Below, piece after piece: positions 1-10,200 of a stretch of DNA of 64,000 nt (positions within the stretch are counted from its first letter, which is position 1; each line of letters opens with the position of its first letter). The position numbers and the translations under genes are program-made. Source of the stretch: Eutreptiella sp. 'Long Island Sound 2002' (Eukaryota; Euglenozoa; Euglenophyceae; Eutreptiales; Eutreptiaceae); contig OZ038381.1 of the NCBI GenBank assembly GCA_964036045.1, positions 108,939,367 through 109,003,366 on the forward strand. Direction: 5' to 3'. Below the pieces are notes generated by a model. It worked only from the letters and a program-made list of their open reading frames with translations, made no database searches and was not told the origin of the DNA.

Positions 1-649
1 AACCACGGTGGCGGACCACCCAGAAGATTAAAACCGGCACCGCAGAGGGGAAAGGACACGAACAACCCCAGCCCCCTAACCCAAAACCACAAGCAGCCGC
101 CTGGCGCAGCCGCCCAGCCGGCAGAGCCAGGATCTAACCCGGCAAGAAGGGGCGCCGAGCCCACTGTGTACATAGCCCACCTGACCCATGGGGCCGGAAC
201 GCGGCCAAACAGAACGCAACTGAAAACAGCAGCCCGGAAGACAACACTGAATGCAGGCCAGTGCGTGCACCAGCCCAGGGAAGGCAGAGGGAGGAACAGG
301 CAAGCCCCCCCCCCCCCCAAAAAAAAACGGAGGGGGGAGGGGGAAAAGGCGCGAAAACAGCCCACAGCCGCCAAACCGCCCGCCAACACCACCAGAGGCG
401 GCCAACCCCCCCCCCCAGAAGGCACCGAAGACAGGACCCCCAAAGAGGCACAGGGGGACCACCCACCCAAAACCGGCAACACCAAGCCAGCAACAGCGGC
501 CCACCGAGAAAAGGGACACCAAAACAAGCAGAAACGAAAAAAGAGAGAGCCACCAGCCCAGCCCGAAAAAGGCAATGGAGGGACAGGGACAACAAGGCCC
601 GGGACAGAAACACCCAAAAAAAAAAAGCGCAAAAAAAAAAACACACCCC
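1..649. repeat. T-poor low-complexity leader upstream of LINE copy A
   Basis: The + strand here is made of A, C and G with long homopolymer runs (C runs near 306-320 and 408-417, A runs near 615-645) and few T. Long ORFs are open in several frames on both strands, as expected when T is rare, because every stop needs a T on one strand or an A-T pair on the other. I see no conserved protein in any of these frames. The stretch sits where the T-poor block 19781-21815 sits relative to LINE copy B, so I read it as a LINE-associated leader rather than host sequence. Confidence 0.55.
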
Positions 650-839
650 GACAACCCAGCCAAGAAGGGCTGGGCACAGCCGAGACCCAGGCCCAGCACA
701 CACGCCCACACCGCACGCCGGAACCGGAAACGGCGGGGGGCAAGCGGGGCGCCCACAAAACCACACACGTCCCATAAGCAGGCCGACACCGAACTCCAAC
801 CACGAACACCACAAACAGCCAACACTAGAGGGACAACAC
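650..839 (+). repeat. degenerate copies of the 62-bp LINE monomer
   Basis: Despite decay, the stretch follows the monomer pattern of the array at 33018-53330. A CAGCCAAGAAGGGCTGGG block is followed by the ...CAGCCGAGACC... half, the CACACGCCCACACCGCAC spacer, and then the alternative half with GGGCAAGCGGGGCGCCCAC. These match the two alternating half-units (GCGCAGCCGAAACC type and GTACAAGCGGAGCG type) of the large array. The LINE 5' UTR follows directly, as it does at 53331. Confidence 0.6.
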
Positions 840-1389
840 CACAAACCGTGCCCAAACACACCCACCCAAGACCCCAGCCAGGACTGGCGGGGCTAACAAA
901 ACCCACACCCAACCGCCAACCGGACCCAAACACAAACGCCGCACAACAGTAGGAAACCCAGTGCCCACAGCCCGGGCACCGAGGCAGCCCGTGCCATGCA
1001 GGTGACCCGGCCAAACAAGATCCGGAGACCGGGGGTAAGGCTGCATCCTAAGGCCTGCCCTGCTTTGGGACTCGAGGCGGAGCGTGCGACACCCAAGCGC
1101 CTCGGAACCCTAGTACCAAGAACGTGCATGCATGCCTTGGGAACGGGATACCCCAGGAAGTCCGGTGAGCCTCTAGGGTTCCGCCCAAAGGAGGGGACGT
1201 GCCCAAGCACGGGGGCACACCCTCCCGGCGAGACAAGCACGTCACGCTGGCGGCGATCAGCCCTCCCGGTGTTGCCCGAGGCCGCTGAGTTGGGGGCCAA
1301 CAGTCAGGTCTAGCGGGATGTAAGCCGCCTCCCCTCTTCACGCGCGGAGCCTCTTCCTGTTCGTCACAGGGGTGACGCCAGGGGGAACC
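840..1389 (+). other. LINE copy A 5' UTR
   Basis: This segment is collinear and strongly similar to 53290-53850. Both contain the block starting near the last monomer-like CCCCAGCCAGGA, the CATGCAGGTGACCCGGC segment, the AAGGCTGCATCCTAAGGCCTG segment and the CCCGGCGAGACAAG segment near 1226. It ends at the first plausible LINE start codon (1390, context ACCATGG). No ORF in it is conserved between the two copies, so it is taken as untranslated or promoter sequence. Confidence 0.7.
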
Positions 1390-1866
1390 ATGGGGCACCT
1401 CTCCACGACCGAGTGCACCTACCTACCTACCTACCTGACGGCGGACCCCTGGCCGCTAGCCGTCCTGCTGCACACCATCAGCGCCCCCAACAAACGGCAG
1501 GAGCCGGGGTGGGCCAACGCCCCCACACTGGTCTGGAGCCCCGACCAGGAGGGGCATCTACAGGCCGCATGGCAAGGTGACGCCATCAGGACCACGGATG
1601 TCCCGGACATCCATGCGGGGCCCATAACGCACGCCGGCCTGGCAGCCACCCTGGCAGTGGCGCAACGAGGACAGCAGAACCCACAGTGGGTGGTCTGCAT
1701 GTTCAGCCCGGCGGATGCACATATCGCCGCCTGCGACCCCGAGCGCCTGCCGGGACCCAAGGCCGTAATCCGCGTGGCGGCCTGCGCCCGCGTGATCGCC
1801 AAGGCGCTGCGGGAGGGCGAACACCACGCCCTCCTGCGCCAAGTCCGCCTTAAGGACAACTACAAG
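1390..1866 (+). pseudogene. LINE 5' ORF fragment, function unknown
   Basis: The ORF starts with MGHLSTTECTY in a good ATG context (ACCATGG) and runs about 159 codons to the edge of the inverted segment, after which the downstream frame is nonsense. A short TACC repeat (1421-1436) encodes the Tyr-Leu-Pro-Thr run near its start. The middle is alanine-rich with a VVCMFSPADAHIAAC stretch. I do not recognise a domain, nor an RRM or zinc knuckle typical of LINE ORF1 proteins. It lies directly after the LINE 5' UTR, so it is probably the first LINE ORF or the N-terminus of the main one. The true C-terminus is lost at the inversion. Confidence 0.45.
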
Positions 1867-2519
1867 GCGGCGAAGCCGGGGGTGTGGCCGGCGGCGGCGC
1901 CTCATGTCCTGGGCGTGGCAGCGCCAGAAGTCGTTGATCGGCCAGGAGTGCGCGCAAGTGGCGGATGTCCTCCTCGAGGGTGGCTGCTTGCCTCTCCAGC
2001 TCCTCCTGCAACTGGCTCTGTGTGGCCGGGCGGAATCCAGGCAATGCACCACGCAGCTCCTCCGTGAGTCGGAGCGCTGCCTCAGAGTGCATGCCGTCCC
2101 AGGCCGCATTCGCCTGGTATGCCGTTCGCGCGCACGCTGCCAGGGCGTCGTAGCGGAGGATCGCCACCTGTAGCCGTTTTCCGCTCCAGGGGGGTCTCCT
2201 CCCGCCGGGTCCGTCCCTGTCGGCAACGGTTGTTGGCGCCCCACCGTGCGCGCCAGGGCGTCATGCGCCGCGTGGAGCTGTTCGAACACCTTGTCCACGG
2301 CGGCCGCGGGCATGGACCCGTAGGCGTGCTGCTCAGCGGGGCCCAGCCAGGGTGCCAGGGAGGGCTCGTCCTGCGCGGCGGTGACCGCCGACCACAGGCA
2401 GCGCTGGACGGGCGCTGCCTCGGCGTTGTACGGAAGGAGGCGGCCCTCCATGTGGCTGTAGGGGGTGGGCATTGCCGCCAGCCCTGCCGCGTTGAGGAGG
2501 CCCGGCAGGGCCAGACGGA

Positions 2520-3200
2520 CCGGGAGGTGGTCCGACCCAATCACCCTAGGGGTGCGCCATGCCGCGGGCCCAGACGCTCTCCCGCAGGGACCACGGCAGG
2601 AGGGGCTCGTTACAGGGAAGGTGTCCACCCTGTGGCGGGACGGGTGGAGTGTGGGGGTCATGTCCTCCACGCCGCCTGCCGTGGCCCTCCGGAAACCGCA
2701 GGCCTCCCAGCCCGCGCGGAAGTGCTCTGTGGCCGGGTCGGTGGTGGCATCCATTTAGACGTTGGTGTCGCCGGCGATGACCACCGGGTGCCTCCCACCG
2801 AGGCTGCGCGCCGTGGCATACATTTGTATGTCGGCCAAAAAAGCCGCCCGTCCCGCCCATGGGGAGCAGCCTGCCTGTGGTCGGTGGACCTTGATGAGGG
2901 TGAGGCCACCCCTGTCTATGCGGATCTCCAGGGCCACGGCCCTCCCGGGGACGATTTCCGTGAAACTGAGCACCTCGTGCTCCGCCACGCACTTGCTGCT
3001 TACAGCGGTGAGGAGGCCTCCCCCCCTCGAGGTGGAGGTGGCCCTCGTCTCCGCCAGCCGGCTGCTGAAGAATGGGGTGTACCCCTTGTCCCGAAGCGCT
3101 GCGGCCACCTGCATCTCCTGCGCCCGGGTGGCGATCCCTGTCTCCTGGAGCATGATGGCCAAGCCCCCCTTCTGGGGCAGCATGCCGGTGATGAGGTGAT
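2520..3200 (-). pseudogene. LINE apurinic-like endonuclease domain (inverted, interrupted by a stop)
   Basis: Exonuclease-endonuclease-phosphatase fold motifs appear in order on the minus strand. They are MLQETGI with the metal-binding Glu (about 3150), GGGLLTAV (about 3010), a GDTN motif (2772-2761, the GDFN equivalent) and GSDHLPV with the catalytic Asp-His (about 2540-2520). In the family this domain nicks target DNA to prime reverse transcription. An in-frame TAA at 2758-2756 directly follows GDTNV and splits the domain in two. The frame is otherwise kept on both sides, indicating a recent nonsense change. The linker after it continues to about 1850. Confidence 0.8.
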
Positions 3201-3333
3201 CCTTATCGGTACAGGCCGCCGGCCCCCGGCGTCGTCGGAGTGTGTCCCGGAGGGACCGGTCCGTTGGGACGAGGCCGTTGCGCAGGTTCCAGGAGAGGAG
3301 TCAGAGGGCGTCGCCCGCCGCCTCCTCCTGGAG

Positions 3334-4040
3334 TCAGCTGTCCCGTGCCGGCATTGCAGCGGGGTCCGCTGGGGCAGCAAGGTCCCCGGGGTGTGCCGGG
3401 GCCATGGGATGTGGGGAGCCCGCTCCCAGGGGGCCCCACAGGGGGGTCAGGGGGGCCAGTCTTGCGGGGACGGAACCCTGATGGGCTTCACCGCCTGCTC
3501 CCGGGGCCGCGTCCGATGCCTCCTCTTCCTCCCCCGGGGCCGCCGCGTGACCGGCCGCTTCGGGGGGGGGGCGCTGGGCGTAGGGGGCGTGCCACGGAGA
3601 TCTCCGTGTCCGCCCCTGGAGGATTTTGGGAGGCCACCTCCTTGTCTTCCACTGGGGCGGCAGCGTGCACCGCGTGCCACGCCAGGTGTTCCAGCATTGC
3701 CCCGCTTGTGTAGTACTTGTCCGCACATTGGGGGCATTTCGTTGGTTCCGTGGCCCCCCTTGCCGGAGGGAGCAGCACCGACTTCCGGATGGCGCCCTCC
3801 AGCGCCGGGTCGAAGGATAGGTTGGCCAGCCGAACCGTGTGCGGCGGCAGCGCGCGGCCCGGGGCCGACGCATCGAGGGCTCGTGTCGCGGGCGCGGGTG
3901 CAGTACCCTGGAATCGCGCTGTGCGTCCGCCTGCAGCCACTCTTGCCAGTGTGTGGCGCCGATTTGGCGGTCGGGCTTGCCTCTCCACCGCAGGTCGTGG
4001 AAGGCCAGGAGACATTGGTACACCGTGGTTGGGACCGCCA
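3334..4040 (-). pseudogene. LINE N-terminal region with C2H2 zinc finger (inverted)
   Basis: In the minus frame read from about 4040 to 3490 there is a classic C2H2 finger at 3736-3665: CPQC, 12 residues, then H-x3-H (CPQCADKYYT...LEHLAWH). Upstream the same frame is rich in Arg/Ala/Pro, with a block around VRLANLSFDPALEGAIRKS. Downstream it becomes Pro/Gly/Glu-rich. N-terminal zinc fingers before the endonuclease occur in several LINE groups and may bind nucleic acid. The finger frame differs from the endonuclease frame, so at least one frameshift lies near 3200-3480. Confidence 0.6.
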
Positions 4041-4049
4041 GCTGAAGCT

Positions 4050-5375
4050 CCAGGTCGGCAGATCGCCCAGCAGTGGAAGGCCATGCGAGGGGCCATCGAG
4101 GTGGAGGCCCCGGGCACGTCGGGCCTCTGGAACGTGCAGGTATCCAACACCCAAACGCTCCTCACAGAAGGCCACGACGTGATGTTCGCGGTTCGCGCCT
4201 TCTGGCGGGAACTGTACAACAAGCGCCCGGAAGACCTTCCCGGCCTCCAGGCGGCTCCCGGCCGCCACGTGCCCCGGGTCCCTGAGGGGATGTGGACCCG
4301 GGTCCAGTAGTACTCCATGCAGAACCTGCGGTCCACGCTGGACAAGGCTGATGGCCAGGGCCCGGGCCCGAACCACGTGGAAGTCCGCTTTATCAAGGCC
4401 CTTCCGGCGCCCGTGCAGTGGCTCCTTGTCCACTCCTACTGGGCCATGTTCCGCGGCGCCCCGCCGCTGATGCACTGGAGGGATGCGCACATCTGGCTCA
4501 GCCCCAAGGTGCCGGGCTCCGCCAGAATGCAAGACTACCGGCCCATAGCCCTGGGGCAACTGAACATGAAGCTGCTCACGGGCCCCCCCACCCAGCGCAT
4601 CACAGAGGTGCTCACGAGACACGGCGTGGTCAGCGACTGGCAGCAGGGGGCCCTCCCCGGCTCCAATACCGCCCCCCCCCTGTTCATGGCGCAGCAGCAG
4701 CTCCAGCGGGGAAGGCCCAACTACGTCTTCTCCTTCGACGCCCGCCAGGCCTTCCACACCGGCCCGCACGGCGCACTCCACCTCATCCTGCGCCACCTCT
4801 CCGTGCCGCCGGAGGTCATTGACCTCCTGCTCTTCCTCCAAACATGCGCGAGGCTGCGCATCGTCAGCCGCGCACGGGCTGAGACAGCCCGTCCACATGC
4901 TGCATGGCGTCCAACAGGGCAACCCCGAAAGCCCCCTGCTGTACGCGCTCCTCCTGGACCCCCTACTCCGGGCCCAGGGGCATCGCCTGCGCCCGCCCGG
5001 AGAGGCCGAAAGGGGCCTCATCCAGGCATATGTAAACGATTTTCTGGTAGTGGCCCACATGCTGCAGCACTTCGTCGAGGGCGTGGAGGCAGTGGCTGCG
5101 TACCTCGGAATGCTGGGCATGGAGCTCAACCCCCGCAAGTGCGCCATGGCCACTACGGAGGGGGTCCTGGGCCTACAGCTACGCCTCTGCCACCACCTGG
5201 AAAATGCATGGCACTGGGTACCCGGCAGCGGACTCCGTCCTCTACCTGGGACTCCAGCTTCAGCCGGATGGGGAGTTCTTCTTGCAGCGCAAACACTGGC
5301 TGCACCTGGCAGCGGTGAACCACTGGTGCCTCAACACCCTCGCGCCACCGAGAGTGGTGCAGGACGTCATCCTAG
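4050..5375 (+). pseudogene. LINE reverse transcriptase, 5' part
   Basis: RT blocks are read over three frames. GPGPNHVEVRF (about 4359, the GPDG equivalent) and FSFDARQAFH (catalytic Asp at 4737) lie in the first frame. GVQQGNPESPLLYALLL (about 4905-4955) and the catalytic box YVND (5029, instead of YADD) lie in the second. A YLGLQLQPDGEFF thumb-like segment (about 5235) lies in the third. Frameshifts therefore fall near 4850 and 5220, and an in-frame TAG sits at 4308-4310. The YVND box keeps the final Asp but has Asn for the first Asp of the pair, which would be expected to harm catalysis. The frame entering element 1 resumes exactly at 15666 once the element and one target duplication are removed. 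Confidence 0.85.
5371..5375. repeat. target-site duplication CCTAG, left copy
   Basis: CCTAG flanks element 1 on the left, with the identical copy at 15662-15666. Removing the element and one copy restores the LINE reading frame. Confidence 0.93.
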
Positions 5376-5855
5376 TGTAACCGCTGCATAGTGGTTGATC
5401 TTTGTTGTGATTGCGAAGCCTGCAGCCTTGATGCCCCAGGGGTCGTAACGCCCGACACTGCCCCTGATATCTCCGAACCCACATAACCCTCTTCGGACCC
5501 ATATCCAGCCTCTGGGAGCGACATATGCGAAGCACTTGTAAGTCCAGTGAACTCCATGGTGGAATATGAAGAGTACGAAAACCCGGTCTACAAAAATGGA
5601 GCAGACATAGAATCTCAATGCGCATTCATCGCACATAATGACACGACGTGAAATCATTCGAAATAATTTAAATAAATCCGATTGGAAAATCACGAAAGAC
5701 AAATGCGACTCGACGCGCGCTCACAGGCGACATCTGGCGGCGAACGGAAAACATGAAACTGAACGGAAAATTTACTGCACTAATGTACATCTGAGAATCA
5801 TTGGAATTCTGATCACATCAGTGTATAATTGAGTGCTGTCACTGCTGCCGTTACA
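5376..5855 (-). repeat. element 1 3' LTR
   Basis: 480 bp, matching 15182-15661 except for three transitions. It contains the same gag-start ORF as the 5' LTR (ATG at the position equivalent to 15363), which here runs out just past the LTR. Confidence 0.95.
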
Positions 5856-5867
5856 CTCCCCCTCTGA
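5856..5867 (-). other. element 1 polypurine tract
   Basis: On the minus strand AGAGGGGGAG directly precedes the TG of the 3' LTR, the expected place for plus-strand priming. Confidence 0.85.
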
Positions 5868-7200
5868 AAACATACGCCAGTATGTCAGGCTGGGTCAAGT
5901 GAAGTGAACGAAACGGCGAAAGTGACCAAAAACTGCCTAATCTAAGGCAAAATGTGTGAAATTGAGCTGAATTGAGCAAAATTGTGCTGAGATCTGTGCT
6001 TTGCGATGGCCATCGACTTGAATGAATTGCATGGGTACCTCAAGGCACACAGAAAAAGCTTCGTTCAAGCTCGAAAATTCGAAAATTGAAAGTCTGAGTG
6101 AAGAATGTACATGATGATCCATGATCCATGATTCATGATGAAATCAGGATTTGACATCTCACTGCCAGAAAACAGAAAACGAACGTCGCCATGTCGTCGA
6201 GCGTCAAAAAAATAGGGTATCCCTTCATGGAGTCCAAGATAAGTGAAACTGGCTGGTGTCATTTGCAGTCATGAGACCAGATGCCAGATTATGGTACAAA
6301 ATGTGCCTGAATTGAGACCAAAATCAGTGAATCGCGCATGGATTCAGGGTGGCGAAACTCACCGCAAGCCAAAATAGGTCCAATTCAATGTCGATAGACA
6401 CTGTGTGTAGTGTTGAACGGAAATCCAGTTCTCATTCATAGCCAATCCAGGTCAAATCCTCAGGATGATGATGATCCCCATGATCGAAATTCAATCATTT
6501 AAAGTAATGATAGCCAAGAAAACCCAGCGAGGGCTACCCCACTGTCAGTATTGTTCCCAGGGCTTCATGTTTAATCCAGTATGAGCCAGAATGGGTAATT
6601 GACTCGTTATAGTCCCAGAATGTATAAGCATCCAATGCTTGGTACTGGGAATTTGCCAAAATTGAGCTGATTCTGAGGGGGATTCCAACACAATCCACAG
6701 ATGAACAGCGAGTCGACACAAGTAAGAACACCATCGTCGTCACATGGTCTATATAAGCCCTTTGACAGTGGTCGTTTGGAAGAGAAACCAACTGTCTCAA
6801 TGTAAGAGCTGATGGAAATCACATTCTGAGCAGATCCGTCAAACACATGAAATGGATCAGACTCAGTCATGTGCCAGAATGTCTGAAATGAGCACGAACT
6901 CGAACGAGTCCTTCCCAAGGCGAGTAGAGGGGCCCAGCCGACAGCAAAAGGCGATAATGTCGTCGTGGTTGAGGATAAAGGCCTCTCGGAACTTCCGATC
7001 GGAATCATCTGAGATGAAGCACATGATTCACATGATGGCCATGATGGGAATGATGGATGGAATGACCAGGATGACCTCAGAATGTCCCATCATCTGTCCA
7101 TCGAACCACATGAACGATGCGTCAGGACTGTTTTGTCCCCATGCCAAGGGTATATGTCGACCGTAAACCTCCTCGAAAGTTTCGGCGACCCAAATTCTGA
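5868..7200 (-). other. element 1 non-coding 3' region
   Basis: AT-richer sequence between the pol stop and the polypurine tract, with no conserved ORF and several ATGATG/CATCAT-rich patches (about 6110-6145, 6465-6485, 7015-7070). No env-like ORF or antisense gene was seen. Elements 2 and 3 have comparable but longer tails. Confidence 0.7.
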
Positions 7201-10200
7201 TCAGATCTTGTCAGGGATGGATGATGCCACGATTGGAGCTTCTTCTTGTGCTTGTAAGTCTTCATTGGTGACACAATCCTTGATCAGCGAGAGCTCTTTG
7301 TCAATCTCAGGGTGTTTCTTCAGGAACTTGATGAAAGTGTCCGTATACCCATGGATGAAGCTTGAAGCTGGCTCCCATTTGTCTTCTTCTGGACCGAATC
7401 CTTTCCATCTGCACAGAAAGTACCACTTGCCTCGAGCATTCTTCTTGTACTCAAGAATCTTCTCCAACTCGAAACTGCTTGTGACCATCTTCCTGTCGCT
7501 CAGGTACTTCGAAGTCCAATAGAGAGGCTTGAACCTTCCTTTGGGGAAGGGTACTTCGGCCTTCAAACGATCTCGATGTACTTCTTGATGCCTGCCTGGC
7601 TCAATCTCGATGTTGAATGTAGTCTCACTTAGTTGACTTTTGACTTGGAATGGGCCATCCCACAAAGGTAACAATTTGTTGTCGTCCTTCAGGGTGTCGT
7701 CTGACTTACGAAGCCAAACTTGCTGGCCTTTCTCGAAGGGTTTTCCTTGCGTTCTTGACTTATTTTTGAAATTCAACCAATCTGCTTGACTTTCCACTTT
7801 GGCTTGGATCCACTTGGACTCTAGATCCTTGATCTTCTCAAACCATTGTGAGGCGTCGTAGCACTGCCTTGGATGATACATCACTGGTCCAGGACCCATC
7901 TTCTCACGACCAAAAACCAGCTCATTCGGACTTAATCCAGTGTAATTCTTGGTGCGATGGTATCTTCTCAAGACGCAGTAAATTGTCTCCAACCAATTGT
8001 AGTCTTTTTCAGTCGCCAGGAATTTTCTCAGAATGGAGATAAGAATCCTTCCAGCGCGTTCAGCAGGGAGAGCTCAATGGTCGTAGACTCGGGCACGAAG
8101 GTGATGAACTCCCAATAGGGCACACATGTTCTCCCACCAAGTCCCAATGAACTCCTTGCCACTGTCCGTCAGAATTTCACTGGGCACATCCCAGTTACTC
8201 ATCCACTGACTTGCAGTCCACTTGGCAGCCATTTCAGAGGTGAGATGCTTCGTGCTGCAAGGGAGGACTTGGATGTAGCCACTGTGGCGGTCTTGAATTA
8301 ACAAAACCCCATCGATAGGCTTCCTCGTGTAGAGCCATTCCTCTTGGATTTGTCCCAACTCGAAGACATCCGCCGTCACCTTGTCGAACAGCCTCTCAGG
8401 AATTGGTAATCCCTTCAGTAGTCCTTCTGCCTTTTGATTCTTGGGGATGGTCGCCTGACATTGCTTGCATCCTTTGGCAACTCGTTCACAGGCACCCTTG
8501 AGGTCCCGTGTGTACACTCTGTGGCGTAGCTCCTGCTCCAGCACACGAGAATGTGTGTGGGCTGTCTCATTCTGATGCCAATGTTTGACATATTGGTCAA
8601 TCAGACAATCAGGAACACAAATCCGTCCTTGCCAAAATAACTTGTCGGCTTGGATTTTGAAATCAGACGTCTCTTCAGAGTCGTAAGGCTTGTCCCCTTT
8701 CAACTTGTGGTATACAGACCCAAAGAACCTGTCCTCCTTGTACATCTTCGTCCAATCCACATAGAGGAAGGAAGTTTCCTTGTCCTTTTGTTGTGGAGGG
8801 AGCGTGGATTTCGACTTGGATCTCGTCAGAGGAAACACATTTAGGAGTGGCAGCGACGACTCAGAGTCAGAGTTAACTCCTGCAGTCTGATCTGCCTTGG
8901 TAATCTCCTTGCATCTGACCAAATCCACCTTCATCCGATTTTTAATCGAACATTGGAGACAATGTTTTTTGATCAGTGCTTGTTCCTCCTTGTCGAACTC
9001 GATCACTTCAGCTTTATCCGTCGCTGTCCCATGAAAACTCACTTCCGAGTAAGCCTCTGAGGCTGGGTAGGCCCAGCGACTCAGGGCGTCCGCCACTGTA
9101 TTGTAGGGACCCGGAATGTAAGTCACATGGAGGTCAAATCTGCTGAGAGTTTCATGCCAACGGCCTCTTCTCCCAGCTGGTCCACCAGGGGTATCCACAT
9201 GTTCTGTCCTCCAGCTCTCCAGTGACTTGTGGTCAGTCAGTACCTCAACGCGGTGGCCCAAGATCCAGCCCTCATAGCGCCGTAAGGCACAAAGAATTGC
9301 GTAGGCTTCTTGTTCCCTTGGACTCCAATTTCGCTGTCTTGTTGTAAGCTTGCGAGACCAGAAAGCCAGAGGGTGATGGTGACCTTCGTCATCGACCTGT
9401 TCGATCGTAGCACCAATGGCGTAACGACTGGCGTCTGTACGAATATAAAAAGGTCGTCCATCCAACCACGGGGTCTTTAATGTAACCACATTCGCCAGTG
9501 CTTCCTTGAGACCAGTAAATGCCTCTTCACATTCTGGCGTCCACTTGAGCTTGACTTGAGATCCCTTCTTTCCTTCTATTTTGCCAACCTTGAGTAACTC
9601 TGTCAATGGACCAGAGAACTTGGCGTAGAGAGGAAGGAACTCGTGGTAGTAATTGCAGCAGCCTAAAAAGGCACGAAGCTGCGTGATGGTTTTAGGCCTT
9701 TCCCAGAGCTGCAGGGCAGCCATTTTTCCTGGGGCTGGTCTTCTTGTCCCATCTTCCAAGACAGAGCCACAAAATTCCACCGATTGGAGGAACATTTTGC
9801 CCTTCTTGGGTCCACACACGAGCTTCTCTTGTCGGAGGACTTCGAGAACTTTTCGAACTTGTTCTTCGTGCAACTTCAGGCACTCATCAAAGTTTTTTCC
9901 CAACGGCGTGGCAATCAGAAGGTCGTCAATGTAGATGCTGCAGAATTCTTGTAAATCCAGAGACTTGTGCTTCTGAAATAAAATAGTCTCCATCATCTTC
10001 TGGAACATCGACGGCGCATTCTTCAGACCCATCGGCAGTACAGTCCACTGCACAGTGCCACGGGGCGTGCACATTGCCGTCAAATGCCTATCCTCCTTTC
10101 GAAGGGGCATCTGATGAAAGCCATGGCGCAAATCCAACACAGTAAAGAGCTTGCCTTTGGCTCTCGCGGCGATCTCCTTCTCGATTAGAGGAAGAGGATG

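Larger units (their letters stand above)
1870..4048 (-). other. inverted internal block of LINE copy A
   Basis: Coding domains in this block (C2H2 finger, endonuclease) read on the minus strand. The flanking 5' UTR/ORF (840-1866) and the RT (4050 onward) read on the plus strand. In minus orientation the order is finger, then endonuclease, then linker. That order fits a normal LINE only if the block is flipped. The left edge is about 1866-1900 and the right edge about 4045; exact breakpoints cannot be fixed without an uninverted copy. Confidence 0.7.

Noticed and set aside
76-1014. Long Cys/Gly/Phe-rich minus-strand ORF and overlapping plus-strand ORFs
   Set aside because: The + strand is poor in T, so stops are rare in all frames; low-complexity products and no conservation with the matching region at 53290.
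5868-7200. An env-like or antisense gene in the element 1 tail
   Set aside because: Only short ORFs (under 135 codons) without signal peptide, membrane pattern or conservation with element 2.
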